DNA of 7,573 nucleotides from Actinomycetota bacterium (GCA_019348335.1 JAHWJR010000020.1:1-7573), one strand, 5' to 3'; shown: positions 1-6,210, counted from the stretch's first letter. Numbers and translations are program-made. The notes: generated by a model not told the origin, from the letters alone.

Positions 1-372
1 AACAAGCTGAGCTACCGCCTCCACGAGATCCATCGGGGGGACCTGATCGTCTTCGAACGCCCCTCCGAAAACGGGCCCGGCCAGGTGAAGGACCTCATCA
101 AGCGGGTCGTGGCGCTCGAAGGCGAGCGGATCGAGTCACGCGACGGGCAGGTGCTGATCGACGGCAAACCCCTGCCCGAGCCGTACCTGCCACCCGGTGT
201 GGAGACCACCAACCTGGAACCGCTGGTCGTGCCGGACGGCCACGTCTTCGTCATGGGCGACAACCGGGGCGACTCCCGCGACAGCCGGTTCTTCGGCCCC
301 CTACCCGAGGACCTGGTGATCGGCCGGGCCTTCGTCAAGGTCTGGCCGCTCCACGACCTCGAGTTGCTCTAG
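1..372 (+). CDS. lepB: Signal peptidase I, C-terminal part (5' end outside window)
   Basis: This is a membrane-anchored serine protease that removes signal peptides from Sec- and Tat-exported proteins on the outer face of the cytoplasmic membrane. The reading frame is open from base 1 and ends at TAG 370-372, giving 123 visible residues. An internal GTG at 85 could be mistaken for a start, but the upstream codons encode conserved family sequence (HRGDLIVFERP), so the gene continues off the left edge. The LIKRVVALEGE segment carries the general-base lysine (window residue 34, codon 100-102). Box D/E is the GDNRGDSRDSRFFGPL stretch at about residues 86-101, followed by IGRAFVKVWPL. The membrane anchor and the catalytic serine box lie upstream and cannot be inspected. 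It converges with the GDPD-like gene, with 13 bp between the stop codons. Family assignment is firm; the symbol follows the standard name. Confidence 0.93.
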   Translation, partial: NKLSYRLHEIHRGDLIVFERPSENGPGQVKDLIKRVVALEGERIESRDGQVLIDGKPLPEPYLPPGVETTNLEPLVVPDGHVFVMGDNRGDSRDSRFFGPLPEDLVIGRAFVKVWPLHDLELL

Positions 373-385
373 CGGCGGCGGGGGG

Positions 386-1120
386 TCAACCCCGGGGCGT
401 CGAGTCGGGACGGCCACCCAGGGCTTCGACCATGCGGTCGACCTGATCGCTGTAGACGGCGTCGACGCCCATGGCCAGGAGGGCGTCGAGCTGGCGCCGG
501 TGCTGGGCCCCCGAGGCGAAGGCGAGACGGCCGAAGCGGTGGAAGAGGGTCGTCAGACCGGGGCTCCAGTCGCGCTCAGGCAGGTTGACGGCGTCGACGC
601 CGGCGGCGGCCAGGGCCGCCGCCCGCCGCTCGGGGCCTTCGGCGATGCGGCGCATCCTCGTCGAGTCGACGACATGGGCCTCCGTCGACAGCTTCCGCCA
701 GGACGCTGCCCGCTGCCAGTCGGATGAGCACAGCCACAGCCGACCCGGCGCCTCGGCCCCGGCCTCCCGGGCGACAGCGACGACCACGGGCGGAACTGCG
801 TCGTCGTGCACGTCGAGCGAGAGCTCGAAGGCGGTGCCGCAGGCGTCGTAGACCTCGGCAAGGGAGGGGATGGACGGCGGCAGCCGAGACCGGGGCAGCT
901 CGTTCAGCGGGCGTCGGCGGACGCCCGAGCGGACCACGGGCTCGTGGTGCAGCACCGGCTCACCGTCGGCGCACAGCCACACGTGGCTCTCCAGGCCGGG
1001 GACACCCAGATCGAGGGCCCGACGGAACGTCTCGAGGGTGCTCTCCGCCGCCACCGCCCCGGCGCCTCGACGGGCGAAGCCCAGCGGTGGCTCGAGCAGC
1101 GACGGGTAGCGGGGAGGCAC
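386..1120 (-). CDS. Glycerophosphodiester phosphodiesterase-like protein with altered active site
   Basis: This 244-residue protein has the layout of the GDPD TIM-barrel family, which hydrolyses glycerophosphodiesters to glycerol-3-phosphate and an alcohol. Family landmarks in order are FARRGAG (15-21), AESTLETFRRAL (25-36), GLESHVWLCADGEPVLHHEP (42-61) and GVDAVYSD near the C-terminus (218-225). Canonical members have HRG, ExD and a later ExK. Here these read RRG (Arg17), ESH (His46) and DVH (Asp103, His105); Glu26, Glu44 and His58 remain. Activity may therefore be changed or lost. The frame stays open upstream to 1498, but that would overrun the divergent zinc-ribbon gene. I chose GTG at 1120 because AGGA sits 7 nt upstream and the resulting PPRYPSLLEPP N-terminus leads directly into strand 1. 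No signal peptide is seen, so it is probably cytoplasmic. The fold assignment is good; the catalytic role is doubtful. Confidence 0.82.
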   Translation of the reverse strand: MPPRYPSLLEPPLGFARRGAGAVAAESTLETFRRALDLGVPGLESHVWLCADGEPVLHHEPVVRSGVRRRPLNELPRSRLPPSIPSLAEVYDACGTAFELSLDVHDDAVPPVVVAVAREAGAEAPGRLWLCSSDWQRAASWRKLSTEAHVVDSTRMRRIAEGPERRAAALAAAGVDAVNLPERDWSPGLTTLFHRFGRLAFASGAQHRRQLDALLAMGVDAVYSDQVDRMVEALGGRPDSTPRG

Positions 1121-1179
1121 CCCGCCATCCTGCCCGACGCGCTCAAGATCGGACGCCGGAGGGTCGATGGAAAGGGGAC

Positions 1180-1204
1180 ACGCCCGGTTCCCCCCACCGG
1201 GCGT
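1180..1204. repeat. Perfect 9-bp inverted repeat in divergent intergenic region
   Basis: ACGCCCGGT (1180-1188) and ACCGGGCGT (1196-1204) are exact reverse complements separated by a 7-nt C-rich spacer. The element lies in the 105-bp gap between the divergent GDPD-like and zinc-ribbon genes, ending 7 nt before the latter's Shine-Dalgarno stretch. It could be an operator, a 5'-UTR hairpin of the zinc-ribbon mRNA, or chance in GC-rich DNA. There is no T-run, so it does not look like an intrinsic terminator. Confidence 0.5.
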
Positions 1205-1225
1205 CCGACTCGGAGGAGGACGGCC

Positions 1226-1552
1226 ATGGCGAAGGTCCGGGCGAGCTGCCCCGACTGCGGCGACGTGGAGCTGGACACCGATCAGGTTCAGGTTCGGGTC
1301 TGCGTCGACGACGGCGCCGGTTCGTACGCCTTCCGATGCCCCATGTGCCGGGTGGCGGCGGCCAAGCCGGCCGACGCCCGGGTCGTGCACCTGTTGGTGT
1401 CCTGGGGTGCGCCGCTCACCATGTGGCGGCTGCCGGCGGAGCTCGACGAGGCCCGCCACGGGCCGCCGCTGACCCACGACGACCTCTTGAGCTTCCACCT
1501 GGAACTGGCCGACGACCGGTCAGTTCCCCGTTCGTCCCGCATCGACGACTGA
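1226..1552 (+). CDS. Small zinc-ribbon protein of unknown function
   Basis: This 108-residue protein is not one I can name. Two CxxC pairs, CPDC at 8-11 and CPMC at 38-41, lie 26 residues apart and form a typical zinc-ribbon arrangement; another cysteine (Cys26) lies between them. The C-terminal half contains WRLPAELDEA followed by PLTHDDLLSFHLEL (about residues 81-94), a helical, acidic segment I recall from small actinobacterial zinc-ribbon proteins. No transmembrane segment or signal peptide is visible. The ATG at 1226 is chosen because a strong GGAGGAGGA Shine-Dalgarno stretch (1212-1220) lies 5 nt upstream, and because the two zinc-binding pairs begin right after it. The same frame is open upstream to 806, but that part is antisense to the GDPD-like gene and is rejected. 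The gene ends 52 bp before the tat operon and is likely a separate unit, given the promoter-like box in that gap. Confidence 0.82.
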   Translation: MAKVRASCPDCGDVELDTDQVQVRVCVDDGAGSYAFRCPMCRVAAAKPADARVVHLLVSWGAPLTMWRLPAELDEARHGPPLTHDDLLSFHLELADDRSVPRSSRIDD

Positions 1553-1569
1553 CGCCGAGGCCAGGAGAA

Positions 1570-1590
1570 CGGCGGCTCGCCGGGCCGCCG
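1570..1590. repeat. 7-bp inverted repeat abutting the tat operon -10 box
   Basis: CGGCGGC (1570-1576) and GCCGCCG (1584-1590) are exact reverse complements with a 7-nt spacer. The right arm ends one base before the TAGCAT box at 1592. It therefore fills the space where a -35 element and promoter spacer would be. It may be an operator, or a GC hairpin at the 3' end of the zinc-ribbon transcript. No T-run follows. In DNA of this composition a chance origin is quite possible. Confidence 0.35.
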
Positions 1591-1591
1591 G

Positions 1592-1597
1592 TAGCAT
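1592..1597 (+). promoter_or_regulatory. Probable -10 box of a leaderless promoter for the tat operon
   Basis: TAGCAT fits the actinobacterial TANNNT -10 pattern and ends 7 nt before the GTG start at 1605. That would place the transcription start at or next to the start codon. No Shine-Dalgarno sequence is present in the 15 nt before the GTG, which agrees with a leaderless mRNA. I see no convincing -35 hexamer. This is inferred from spacing and motif only. Confidence 0.55.
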
Positions 1598-1604
1598 TTG
1601 GCTC

Positions 1605-2096
1605 GTGTTCAACGTCGGGACGGCCGAGCTGCTGGTCATCCTGCTCGTGGCCCTGCTGGTGCTGGGCCCGAACAAGTTGCCCGATGCCGCCCGCCAGGTG
1701 GGCAGGGCGCTCGGCGAGCTCCGGCGCCTGAGCTCGGGGTTCCAGGCCGAGATGCGCGACGCCCTGCGCGAACCGGTCGAGGGCAAGCCCGCTGCCGGCA
1801 CCTCCACCACGCCGATGAAGGACGACGGCGAGGGCGTCCTGTCCTCGCCGAAGACGTCCGATGCCGGTGCCGACACCTCCACCACGCCGGCTCCGGTGAC
1901 CGACGGCGCCGGCACCACCGAGGACGATGTCGAGCACGCGCCGGCGCCGGCGCCGGCGCCGGCAGCCCAAAGCGAGCGTGGCGACGATCCCGTCGGCGAT
2001 GACGGCGGGGCCACCAGTTCCCCGACCGGCCGTGGCGGCACGGCCACCTCCCCGCCTGGCCCCGACGCGGGCGCAAACGGCAGCACTCCCGCCTGA
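1605..2096 (+). CDS. tatB: Twin-arginine translocase TatA/TatB-family subunit, TatB-like, with long low-complexity tail
   Basis: This is a component of the Tat translocon, which moves folded proteins with twin-arginine signals across the cytoplasmic membrane; TatB joins TatC in the receptor complex. Of 163 residues, the first 20 form the short membrane helix (AELLVILLVALLVL). The LGPNKLP hinge (20-26) and an amphipathic helix to about residue 55 follow. The MFN start, Glu8, LGP rather than FG at the hinge, and GELRRLSSGFQAEMRDAL favour TatB over TatA, though databases may say TatA/TatE. Residues 60-163 are disordered, rich in Pro, Ala, Thr, Ser and Gly. They include two TSTTP blocks 25 residues apart and an APAPAPAP run. 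The GTG start at 1605 lacks a Shine-Dalgarno and follows a TAGCAT box. Its TGA overlaps the tatC ATG by one base (TGATG), indicating translational coupling. Tat family identity is firm; TatB versus TatA is less sure. Confidence 0.85.
   Translation: MFNVGTAELLVILLVALLVLGPNKLPDAARQVGRALGELRRLSSGFQAEMRDALREPVEGKPAAGTSTTPMKDDGEGVLSSPKTSDAGADTSTTPAPVTDGAGTTEDDVEHAPAPAPAPAAQSERGDDPVGDDGGATSSPTGRGGTATSPPGPDAGANGSTPA
1799..1889 (+). repeat. Two in-frame 16-nt direct repeats in the TatB tail
   Basis: The 16-mer CACCTCCACCACGCCG occurs at 1799-1814 and again at 1874-1889, exactly 75 nt (25 codons) apart. Both copies encode TSTTP in a similar setting (about GTSTTPMKDDG and DTSTTPAPVTDG). This looks like a small internal duplication in the disordered tail that has since diverged. 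Confidence 0.6.
1938..1961 (+). repeat. GCGCCG hexanucleotide repeat, four copies, in the TatB tail
   Basis: Four exact in-frame copies of GCGCCG encode Ala-Pro four times (residues 112-119). Because the unit is six bases, changes in copy number by slippage would lengthen or shorten the linker by two residues without a frameshift. Confidence 0.8.
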
Positions 2097-2869
2097 TGGC
2101 ACTGCGCTCACGGCGCACCGAGGAGCCGCTCGGCTCCTCGCCGCAGCCGTCCGCCGACGAGAGCATGACGCTCGTCGAGCACCTGAACGAGCTTCGCAGC
2201 CGGTTGGTCAAGGCGATCATCGCCCTGGTGCTCGGCGGCGTGGTGGGGTTCCTGCTCTACGAGCCGGTGCTCGAGATCCTCCAGGCGCCCTACTGCGCGA
2301 TCTCCGAGGAGTGCGACTTCATCGTCACCGACCCGCTGGAGAGCTTCTCCATCCGGTTGAAGGTCTCGGCCTACGTGGGGCTGCTCCTCGCCTCACCGGT
2401 GGTGCTCTGGCAGCTGTGGCGGTTCATCACGCCGGGGCTGTACGACAACGAGAAGCGCTACGCCATCCCCTTCGTGCTCAGCTCGGTGGTGCTGTTCCTG
2501 CTCGGCGCCGGTCTGGCCCTGTGGACCTTCCCGAACGCCCTGGAGTTCCTCGTCCAGATCGGCGGCGAGAGCCTCCAGCCCCTGTACACGCCGAACAAGT
2601 ACCTGAGCCTGGTGATCTTCATGATGCTGGCCTTCGGGGTCGGCTTCGAGTTCCCCATCGTCCTGGTCTTCCTCCAGATGGCCGGCGTGCTGACGTGGCA
2701 GCGCCTGGCCTCGTGGCGCCGGTGGGCCGTGGTGGGCATCTTCGCCATGGTGGCGGTGGTCACGCCGTCGGGCGACCCCTTCACCCTGCTGGCCCTGGCG
2801 CTGCCCATGTACCTGTTCTACGAGTCGTCCATCCTGGTGGGCCGCTTCCTGCTCAAGCGCGGGGCGTGA
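2096..2869 (+). CDS. tatC: Sec-independent (Tat) translocase protein TatC
   Basis: TatC is the polytopic core of the twin-arginine translocon and binds the RR signal peptide together with TatB. The protein has 257 residues, normal for the family, with six hydrophobic segments at about 37-55, 91-108, 124-146, 170-192, 208-224 and 226-244. Conserved features are visible: EHLNELRSRL (28-37, signal-peptide-binding Glu32), FSIRLKVSAYVG (84-95), PVVLWQLWRFITPGLY (101-116) with Glu119 following, GFEFPIV (183-189), and TPSGDPF (223-229). ATG 2096 overlaps the preceding TGA by one base. An internal ATG at 2165 just before TLVEHLNELR is possible, but the coupled upstream start is preferred; the added 23 residues are hydrophilic. 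The 3' end overlaps helY through GTGA. It belongs to the same operon as the TatB-like gene, so a minimal TatBC unit is encoded together. A separate TatA is not seen in the window. Confidence 0.96.
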   Translation: MALRSRRTEEPLGSSPQPSADESMTLVEHLNELRSRLVKAIIALVLGGVVGFLLYEPVLEILQAPYCAISEECDFIVTDPLESFSIRLKVSAYVGLLLASPVVLWQLWRFITPGLYDNEKRYAIPFVLSSVVLFLLGAGLALWTFPNALEFLVQIGGESLQPLYTPNKYLSLVIFMMLAFGVGFEFPIVLVFLQMAGVLTWQRLASWRRWAVVGIFAMVAVVTPSGDPFTLLALALPMYLFYESSILVGRFLLKRGA

Positions 2870-5577
2870 CGCCTCCCGGTCGCACCGGTTCTTCGCCGGC
2901 CGCCGGCGCCACGGGGCCGGCCGCCCCCACCCACCCGACCGGCTACGACTTCGAGCTCGACGACTTCCAGCGGCGGGCCATCGCCGCCATCGACGACGGC
3001 CAATCGGTGCTGGTCGCCGCACCGACCGGCTCGGGAAAGACGGTGGTGGCCGAGCACGCCGTCGCCGACGCCCTGGCGCGAGGTGGCAAGGCCTTCTACA
3101 CCACGCCCATCAAGGCCCTTTCCAACCAGAAGTACGCCGATTTCTGCCGTCGCTACGGCTCCGAGCGGGTCGGGCTGCTCACCGGCGACACGAACCGCAA
3201 CGGTGAGGCGCCCGTGGTGGTCATGACCACCGAGGTCCTGCGCAACATGATCTACGCCGCCTCGCCCACGCTCGACGGGCTGCGGTACGTGGTGCTGGAC
3301 GAGGTGCACTACCTCCAGAACGCCTACCGGGGCCCGGTGTGGGAGGAGGTGATCATCCACCTGGCGCCCGAGGTCCGCCTGGTGTGCCTGTCGGCCACCG
3401 TCTCGAACGCCGAGGAGCTGAGCCACTGGATCACCACCGTGCGGGGGCCGACCGCCGCCGTCATCGAGGAGCGCCGCCCGGTGGTGCTCCACAACCTCTA
3501 CCTCGTGGGGGACCGGACCACCCAGCGCCTCCACCTGCTGCCCACGCTGGTGGACGGGCGGCCCAACCCGGAGGCCGCCCGGCTCGACGCCGGCGCCGCC
3601 CGAGCCCCGGGTGCACGCCACGAGGGCCGCCGGCCGGGCCGCCGGCTGTTCACTCCGAAACGCTACGAGGTGGTCGAGCGGCTGGAGGACGAGGGGATGC
3701 TGCCGGCCATCTCTTTCATCTTCAGCCGGGTGGGCTGTGACCAGGCGGTGCGCCAGTGCCTCGATGCCGGCCTGCGCCTGACCACTTCCGAGGAGCGGCA
3801 CCGCATCCGCTCCATCTGCGACGAACGCACGGCCGGGCTGTCCGACGACGATCTCGGCGTCCTGGGATGGCCGGCGTGGATGGCGGGCATGGAGGCGGGC
3901 CTGGCCTCCCACCACGCCGGCATGGTGCCGCCGTTCAAGGAAGCGGTCGAGGCCTGCTTCGCCGCCGGCCTGGTCAAGGTGGTGTTCGCCACCGAGACGC
4001 TCGCCCTGGGCATCAACATGCCGGCACGGGCGGTGGTCATCGAGAAGCTGAGCAAGTTCGGCGGGGAGCGCCACCAGATGCTCACCGCCGGTGAGTACAC
4101 CCAGCTCACCGGGCGGGCGGGGCGGCGGGGGATCGACGAGGTGGGCTACGCCGTCGTCCTGTGGTCGCCCTTCGTGTCCTTCGACCAGGTGGCGGCGCTG
4201 GTGTCGACCCGGACCTTCGCCATCTCGTCGTCGTTCCGACCGACCTACAACATGGCCGCCAACCTGGTGCACCGGTACTCGGCTGGTGAAGCCCACCACC
4301 TCCTGAACCTCTCCTTCGCCCAGTACCAGGCCGACCAGGAGGTGGTCGCCATGGAGGCGCGCCTCGAGCGGGCGGAACGCCGGCTGGCGGCGTCGCGCGC
4401 CGAGCTGGCCTGTGACCAGGGCGACGTCACCGAGCTGCTCGAGCTCCAGCGGCGCCTGGACCAACGCCGGACCGAGCGCCCGGCCCGCCGGCACGACCTG
4501 GAGGAGGCCCTTTCCCACCTGCGACCCGGTGACGTGGTGCGCGTCCCCGGCGGCAAGTCGGCGGGACCGGCCGTGGTGCTGTCGGCCACCACCCGTCGTG
4601 GCGGGATCCAGTTGCGGGTGCTGACACCGAAGCGCCGGCGGCTCACCCTCGACAGCAGCGACTTCGACGAGCCCCCCGACCGCCTCGGCCGGGTGGAGCT
4701 CCCCCGGCCCTACCAGCCCAACAGCAACGGGTTCCAGCGCCAGGTGGCGACGAGCCTCTCCCGCGCCCGCCTCGCCAACCCCCGCCGCCGGCCGCGGCGC
4801 CGTGACCCCGAGGTCGACGAGATGGCCCTCGCCGTCGACCGCCACCCCGCAGCGGCCTGCACCGACCTGTCCCGCCACCGGCGAGCATGGGGCCAGGTCG
4901 AGCGACTGGAGCGGGAGGTCGCCCGGATCAAGCGCCAGGTCAAAGGCCGCACCGCCACGCTCGCCCGGCAGTTCGACCGGGTCCTGTCGGTCCTGGAGGA
5001 AGCGGGCTACGTCGACGGCTGGTCCTTGACCGAGCGGGGGGGGCGCCTCGGGCGGATCTACCACGAGTGCGATCTCCTCATCGCCGAGTCGCTCCACGAA
5101 GGCGTCTTCGACGGGTTGTCGCCTGCCCCCCTGGCCGGGCTCGCCTCCGTGTTCACCTTCGAGGCGCGGGGGCGGTCGGAGCCACCGGCTCCGGACATCC
5201 CCTCCGCCGACCTGCGACGCCGGTGGGGGACGATCCAGCGCCTCTCGGCCCGCCTGGCCGCGGCCGAGGACCGTGCCGGCCTGCCCCCCACCCGCGAGCC
5301 CGACCCCGGCTTCATGGGCCTGGCCACGGCCTGGGCGGGGGGTGATGCCCTCGACGACGTCCTGGAGGCGGAGGAGCTCTCGGGCGGCGACTTCGTCCGC
5401 AACGTCAAGCAGCTCATCGACCTGCTCCGCCAGCTCGGCGACGTGGCCCCGCTGCCGGCGACGGCCACCGCCGCCCGATCGGCGGCCGATGCCTTGTTCC
5501 GAGGCGTGGTCGAGGCGTCGTCGAGGGTCACCGCCGCCGACGTACCGGCCGAGCAGGCCCTGCCGCCGTCGAGGTGA
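2866..5577 (+). CDS. helY: Ski2/Mtr4-like DExH-box RNA helicase HelY
   Basis: This is a superfamily 2 helicase of the Ski2/Mtr4 type, an ATP-dependent enzyme presumed to act in RNA processing or decay. It has 903 residues, close to mycobacterial HelY. Motifs in order are APTGSGKT (52-59, Walker Lys58), TTPIKAL (79-85), DEVHY (145-149), SAT (176-178), ISFIFSR (282-288), HHAGM (349-353), ATETLALGINMPA (375-387) and QLTGRAGRRG (413-422). A coiled-coil arm starts near 496, a KOW-like GDVVRVPGGK segment near 555, and the C-terminal DSHCT domain ends with GDFVRNVKQLIDLLRQ (841-856). An Ala/Arg/Gly-rich linker at about 226-260 separates the two RecA halves and is probably variable. The frame is open back to 1927, but that portion is a shadow of tatB and tatC. 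GTG 2866 overlaps the tatC stop as GTGA and leads into a short disordered N-terminus. All nucleotide-binding motifs look intact. The tatC-helY adjacency matches M. tuberculosis. Confidence 0.95.
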   Translation: MTPPGRTGSSPAAGATGPAAPTHPTGYDFELDDFQRRAIAAIDDGQSVLVAAPTGSGKTVVAEHAVADALARGGKAFYTTPIKALSNQKYADFCRRYGSERVGLLTGDTNRNGEAPVVVMTTEVLRNMIYAASPTLDGLRYVVLDEVHYLQNAYRGPVWEEVIIHLAPEVRLVCLSATVSNAEELSHWITTVRGPTAAVIEERRPVVLHNLYLVGDRTTQRLHLLPTLVDGRPNPEAARLDAGAARAPGARHEGRRPGRRLFTPKRYEVVERLEDEGMLPAISFIFSRVGCDQAVRQCLDAGLRLTTSEERHRIRSICDERTAGLSDDDLGVLGWPAWMAGMEAGLASHHAGMVPPFKEAVEACFAAGLVKVVFATETLALGINMPARAVVIEKLSKFGGERHQMLTAGEYTQLTGRAGRRGIDEVGYAVVLWSPFVSFDQVAALVSTRTFAISSSFRPTYNMAANLVHRYSAGEAHHLLNLSFAQYQADQEVVAMEARLERAERRLAASRAELACDQGDVTELLELQRRLDQRRTERPARRHDLEEALSHLRPGDVVRVPGGKSAGPAVVLSATTRRGGIQLRVLTPKRRRLTLDSSDFDEPPDRLGRVELPRPYQPNSNGFQRQVATSLSRARLANPRRRPRRRDPEVDEMALAVDRHPAAACTDLSRHRRAWGQVERLEREVARIKRQVKGRTATLARQFDRVLSVLEEAGYVDGWSLTERGGRLGRIYHECDLLIAESLHEGVFDGLSPAPLAGLASVFTFEARGRSEPPAPDIPSADLRRRWGTIQRLSARLAAAEDRAGLPPTREPDPGFMGLATAWAGGDALDDVLEAEELSGGDFVRNVKQLIDLLRQLGDVAPLPATATAARSAADALFRGVVEASSRVTAADVPAEQALPPSR

Positions 5578-6185
5578 CGGTCCGCAAGGGCGAGGCCTGG
5601 GGCGCCCCGGGAGCGCTGCCGGACCACGGGGTGGTGGTGCGCACGGACGCCGAGGCCCGTGCCGTGGTGAGCGCCGCCCGGCGGGCGGACGAGCCGGTGC
5701 CGCCCCTGGGTCTCCTGGGCGGTGACCTGTGCCGGACGCTGGGCGGGCGGGGGGACGAGGGCCGCCTGCGGTCGGGAGCTGCGGTGGTCGTGCAGTGCGA
5801 TCTGGGCTCGGTGCTCGTCGACGGGCGGTTGCACTGGTTCGTGGCCCATCTCGTCGCCCGCCGCCGATGGTGGTGGGGGTGGGCCTTCGCCGCCATGAAC
5901 GCGGCGTGGCTGGGGGAGTGGAACCTCGGTCCCCGGGCGCACCCGGGTGACGGCTTGCTCGACACCTACGACGGGCGCCTGCCGGTCCGCCAGCTCCTGG
6001 GGGCCCGCTCCCGCGTCGCCCAGGGCGCCCACCTGCCCCATCCCGGCATCTCCGAGCGGCGGACTCGCGCCCTCCAGGTCGACCTGGGGCGCGACCTCCC
6101 CATCCGCCTCGACGGCGAGGTGGTCACCGTCGGGCGCCGGCTGTCGTTGCGGGCCGAGCCCGACGCCCTCACCGTGGTGGTGTAG
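5574..6185 (+). CDS. Diacylglycerol/YegS-type lipid kinase C-terminal domain-like protein, kinase motif absent
   Basis: This 203-residue protein has a C-terminal half resembling the beta-sandwich domain of diacylglycerol and YegS/BmrU lipid kinases: an MNAAWLGEWNLGPRAHPGDGLLD stretch (108-130; the PGDGLLD part at 124-130 is diagnostic), GAHLPHPGI (151-159), then IRLDGEVV (177-184) and EPDALTVVV at the very end. In those enzymes the DGE strand lies near the active site. The N-terminal half is short. It offers only LLGGDLCRTLGG (47-58), a possible relic of the GGDGT nucleotide loop, and no clear ATP-binding domain. A Trp-rich patch RRRWWWGWAF (97-106) may touch membrane or lipid. GTG 5574 overlaps the helY stop (GTGA), so it is translationally coupled as the last gene of the tat-helY operon. 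It may be a catalytically inactive lipid-binding or regulatory protein; I do not know its function. The similarity is recognised by motif and not by search. Confidence 0.7.
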   Translation: MTVRKGEAWGAPGALPDHGVVVRTDAEARAVVSAARRADEPVPPLGLLGGDLCRTLGGRGDEGRLRSGAAVVVQCDLGSVLVDGRLHWFVAHLVARRRWWWGWAFAAMNAAWLGEWNLGPRAHPGDGLLDTYDGRLPVRQLLGARSRVAQGAHLPHPGISERRTRALQVDLGRDLPIRLDGEVVTVGRRLSLRAEPDALTVVV

Positions 6186-6210
6186 AGGCCAGCGTCGGAA
6201 GGCGGCGGCG

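Noticed and set aside
12..338. 108-residue minus-strand frame opposite lepB
   Set aside because: It is Ser/Arg/Pro-rich shadow of the signal peptidase gene, which carries the catalytic lysine and GDN boxes on the plus strand.
382..393. GGGG-TCAA-CCCC mini-hairpin between lepB and the GDPD-like gene as a bidirectional terminator
   Set aside because: The stem is only 4 bp, has no T-run, and includes the GDPD-like stop codon. This is too weak to call in GC-rich DNA.
806..1225. N-terminal extension of the zinc-ribbon frame (248 residues in total)
   Set aside because: It is antisense to the GDPD-like gene. The strong Shine-Dalgarno at 1212-1220 and the domain boundary favour ATG 1226.
1121..1498. 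N-terminal extension of the GDPD-like frame to ATG 1498 (370 residues)
   Set aside because: It runs antisense through the zinc-ribbon gene, has no GDPD similarity, and GTG 1120 has an AGGA 7 nt upstream.
1927..2865. Upstream extension of the helY frame, giving a 1216-residue protein
   Set aside because: This part overlaps tatB and all of tatC in another frame and is Arg/Pro/Ala-rich shadow sequence. The GTGA junction at 2866 and normal HelY length of 903 residues fit better.
5036..5043. Run of eight G in helY as a phase-variation or frameshift site
   Set aside because: The frame is intact through it (ERGGRLGR) and conserved helicase sequence follows. There is no sign that a slipped product is used.
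2818..5097. 759-residue open frame antisense to tatC/helY
   Set aside because: It is a mirror of a GC-biased real gene: composition rich in Gly, His, Val, Arg and Pro, no motif, and the plus-strand frame has every helicase motif.
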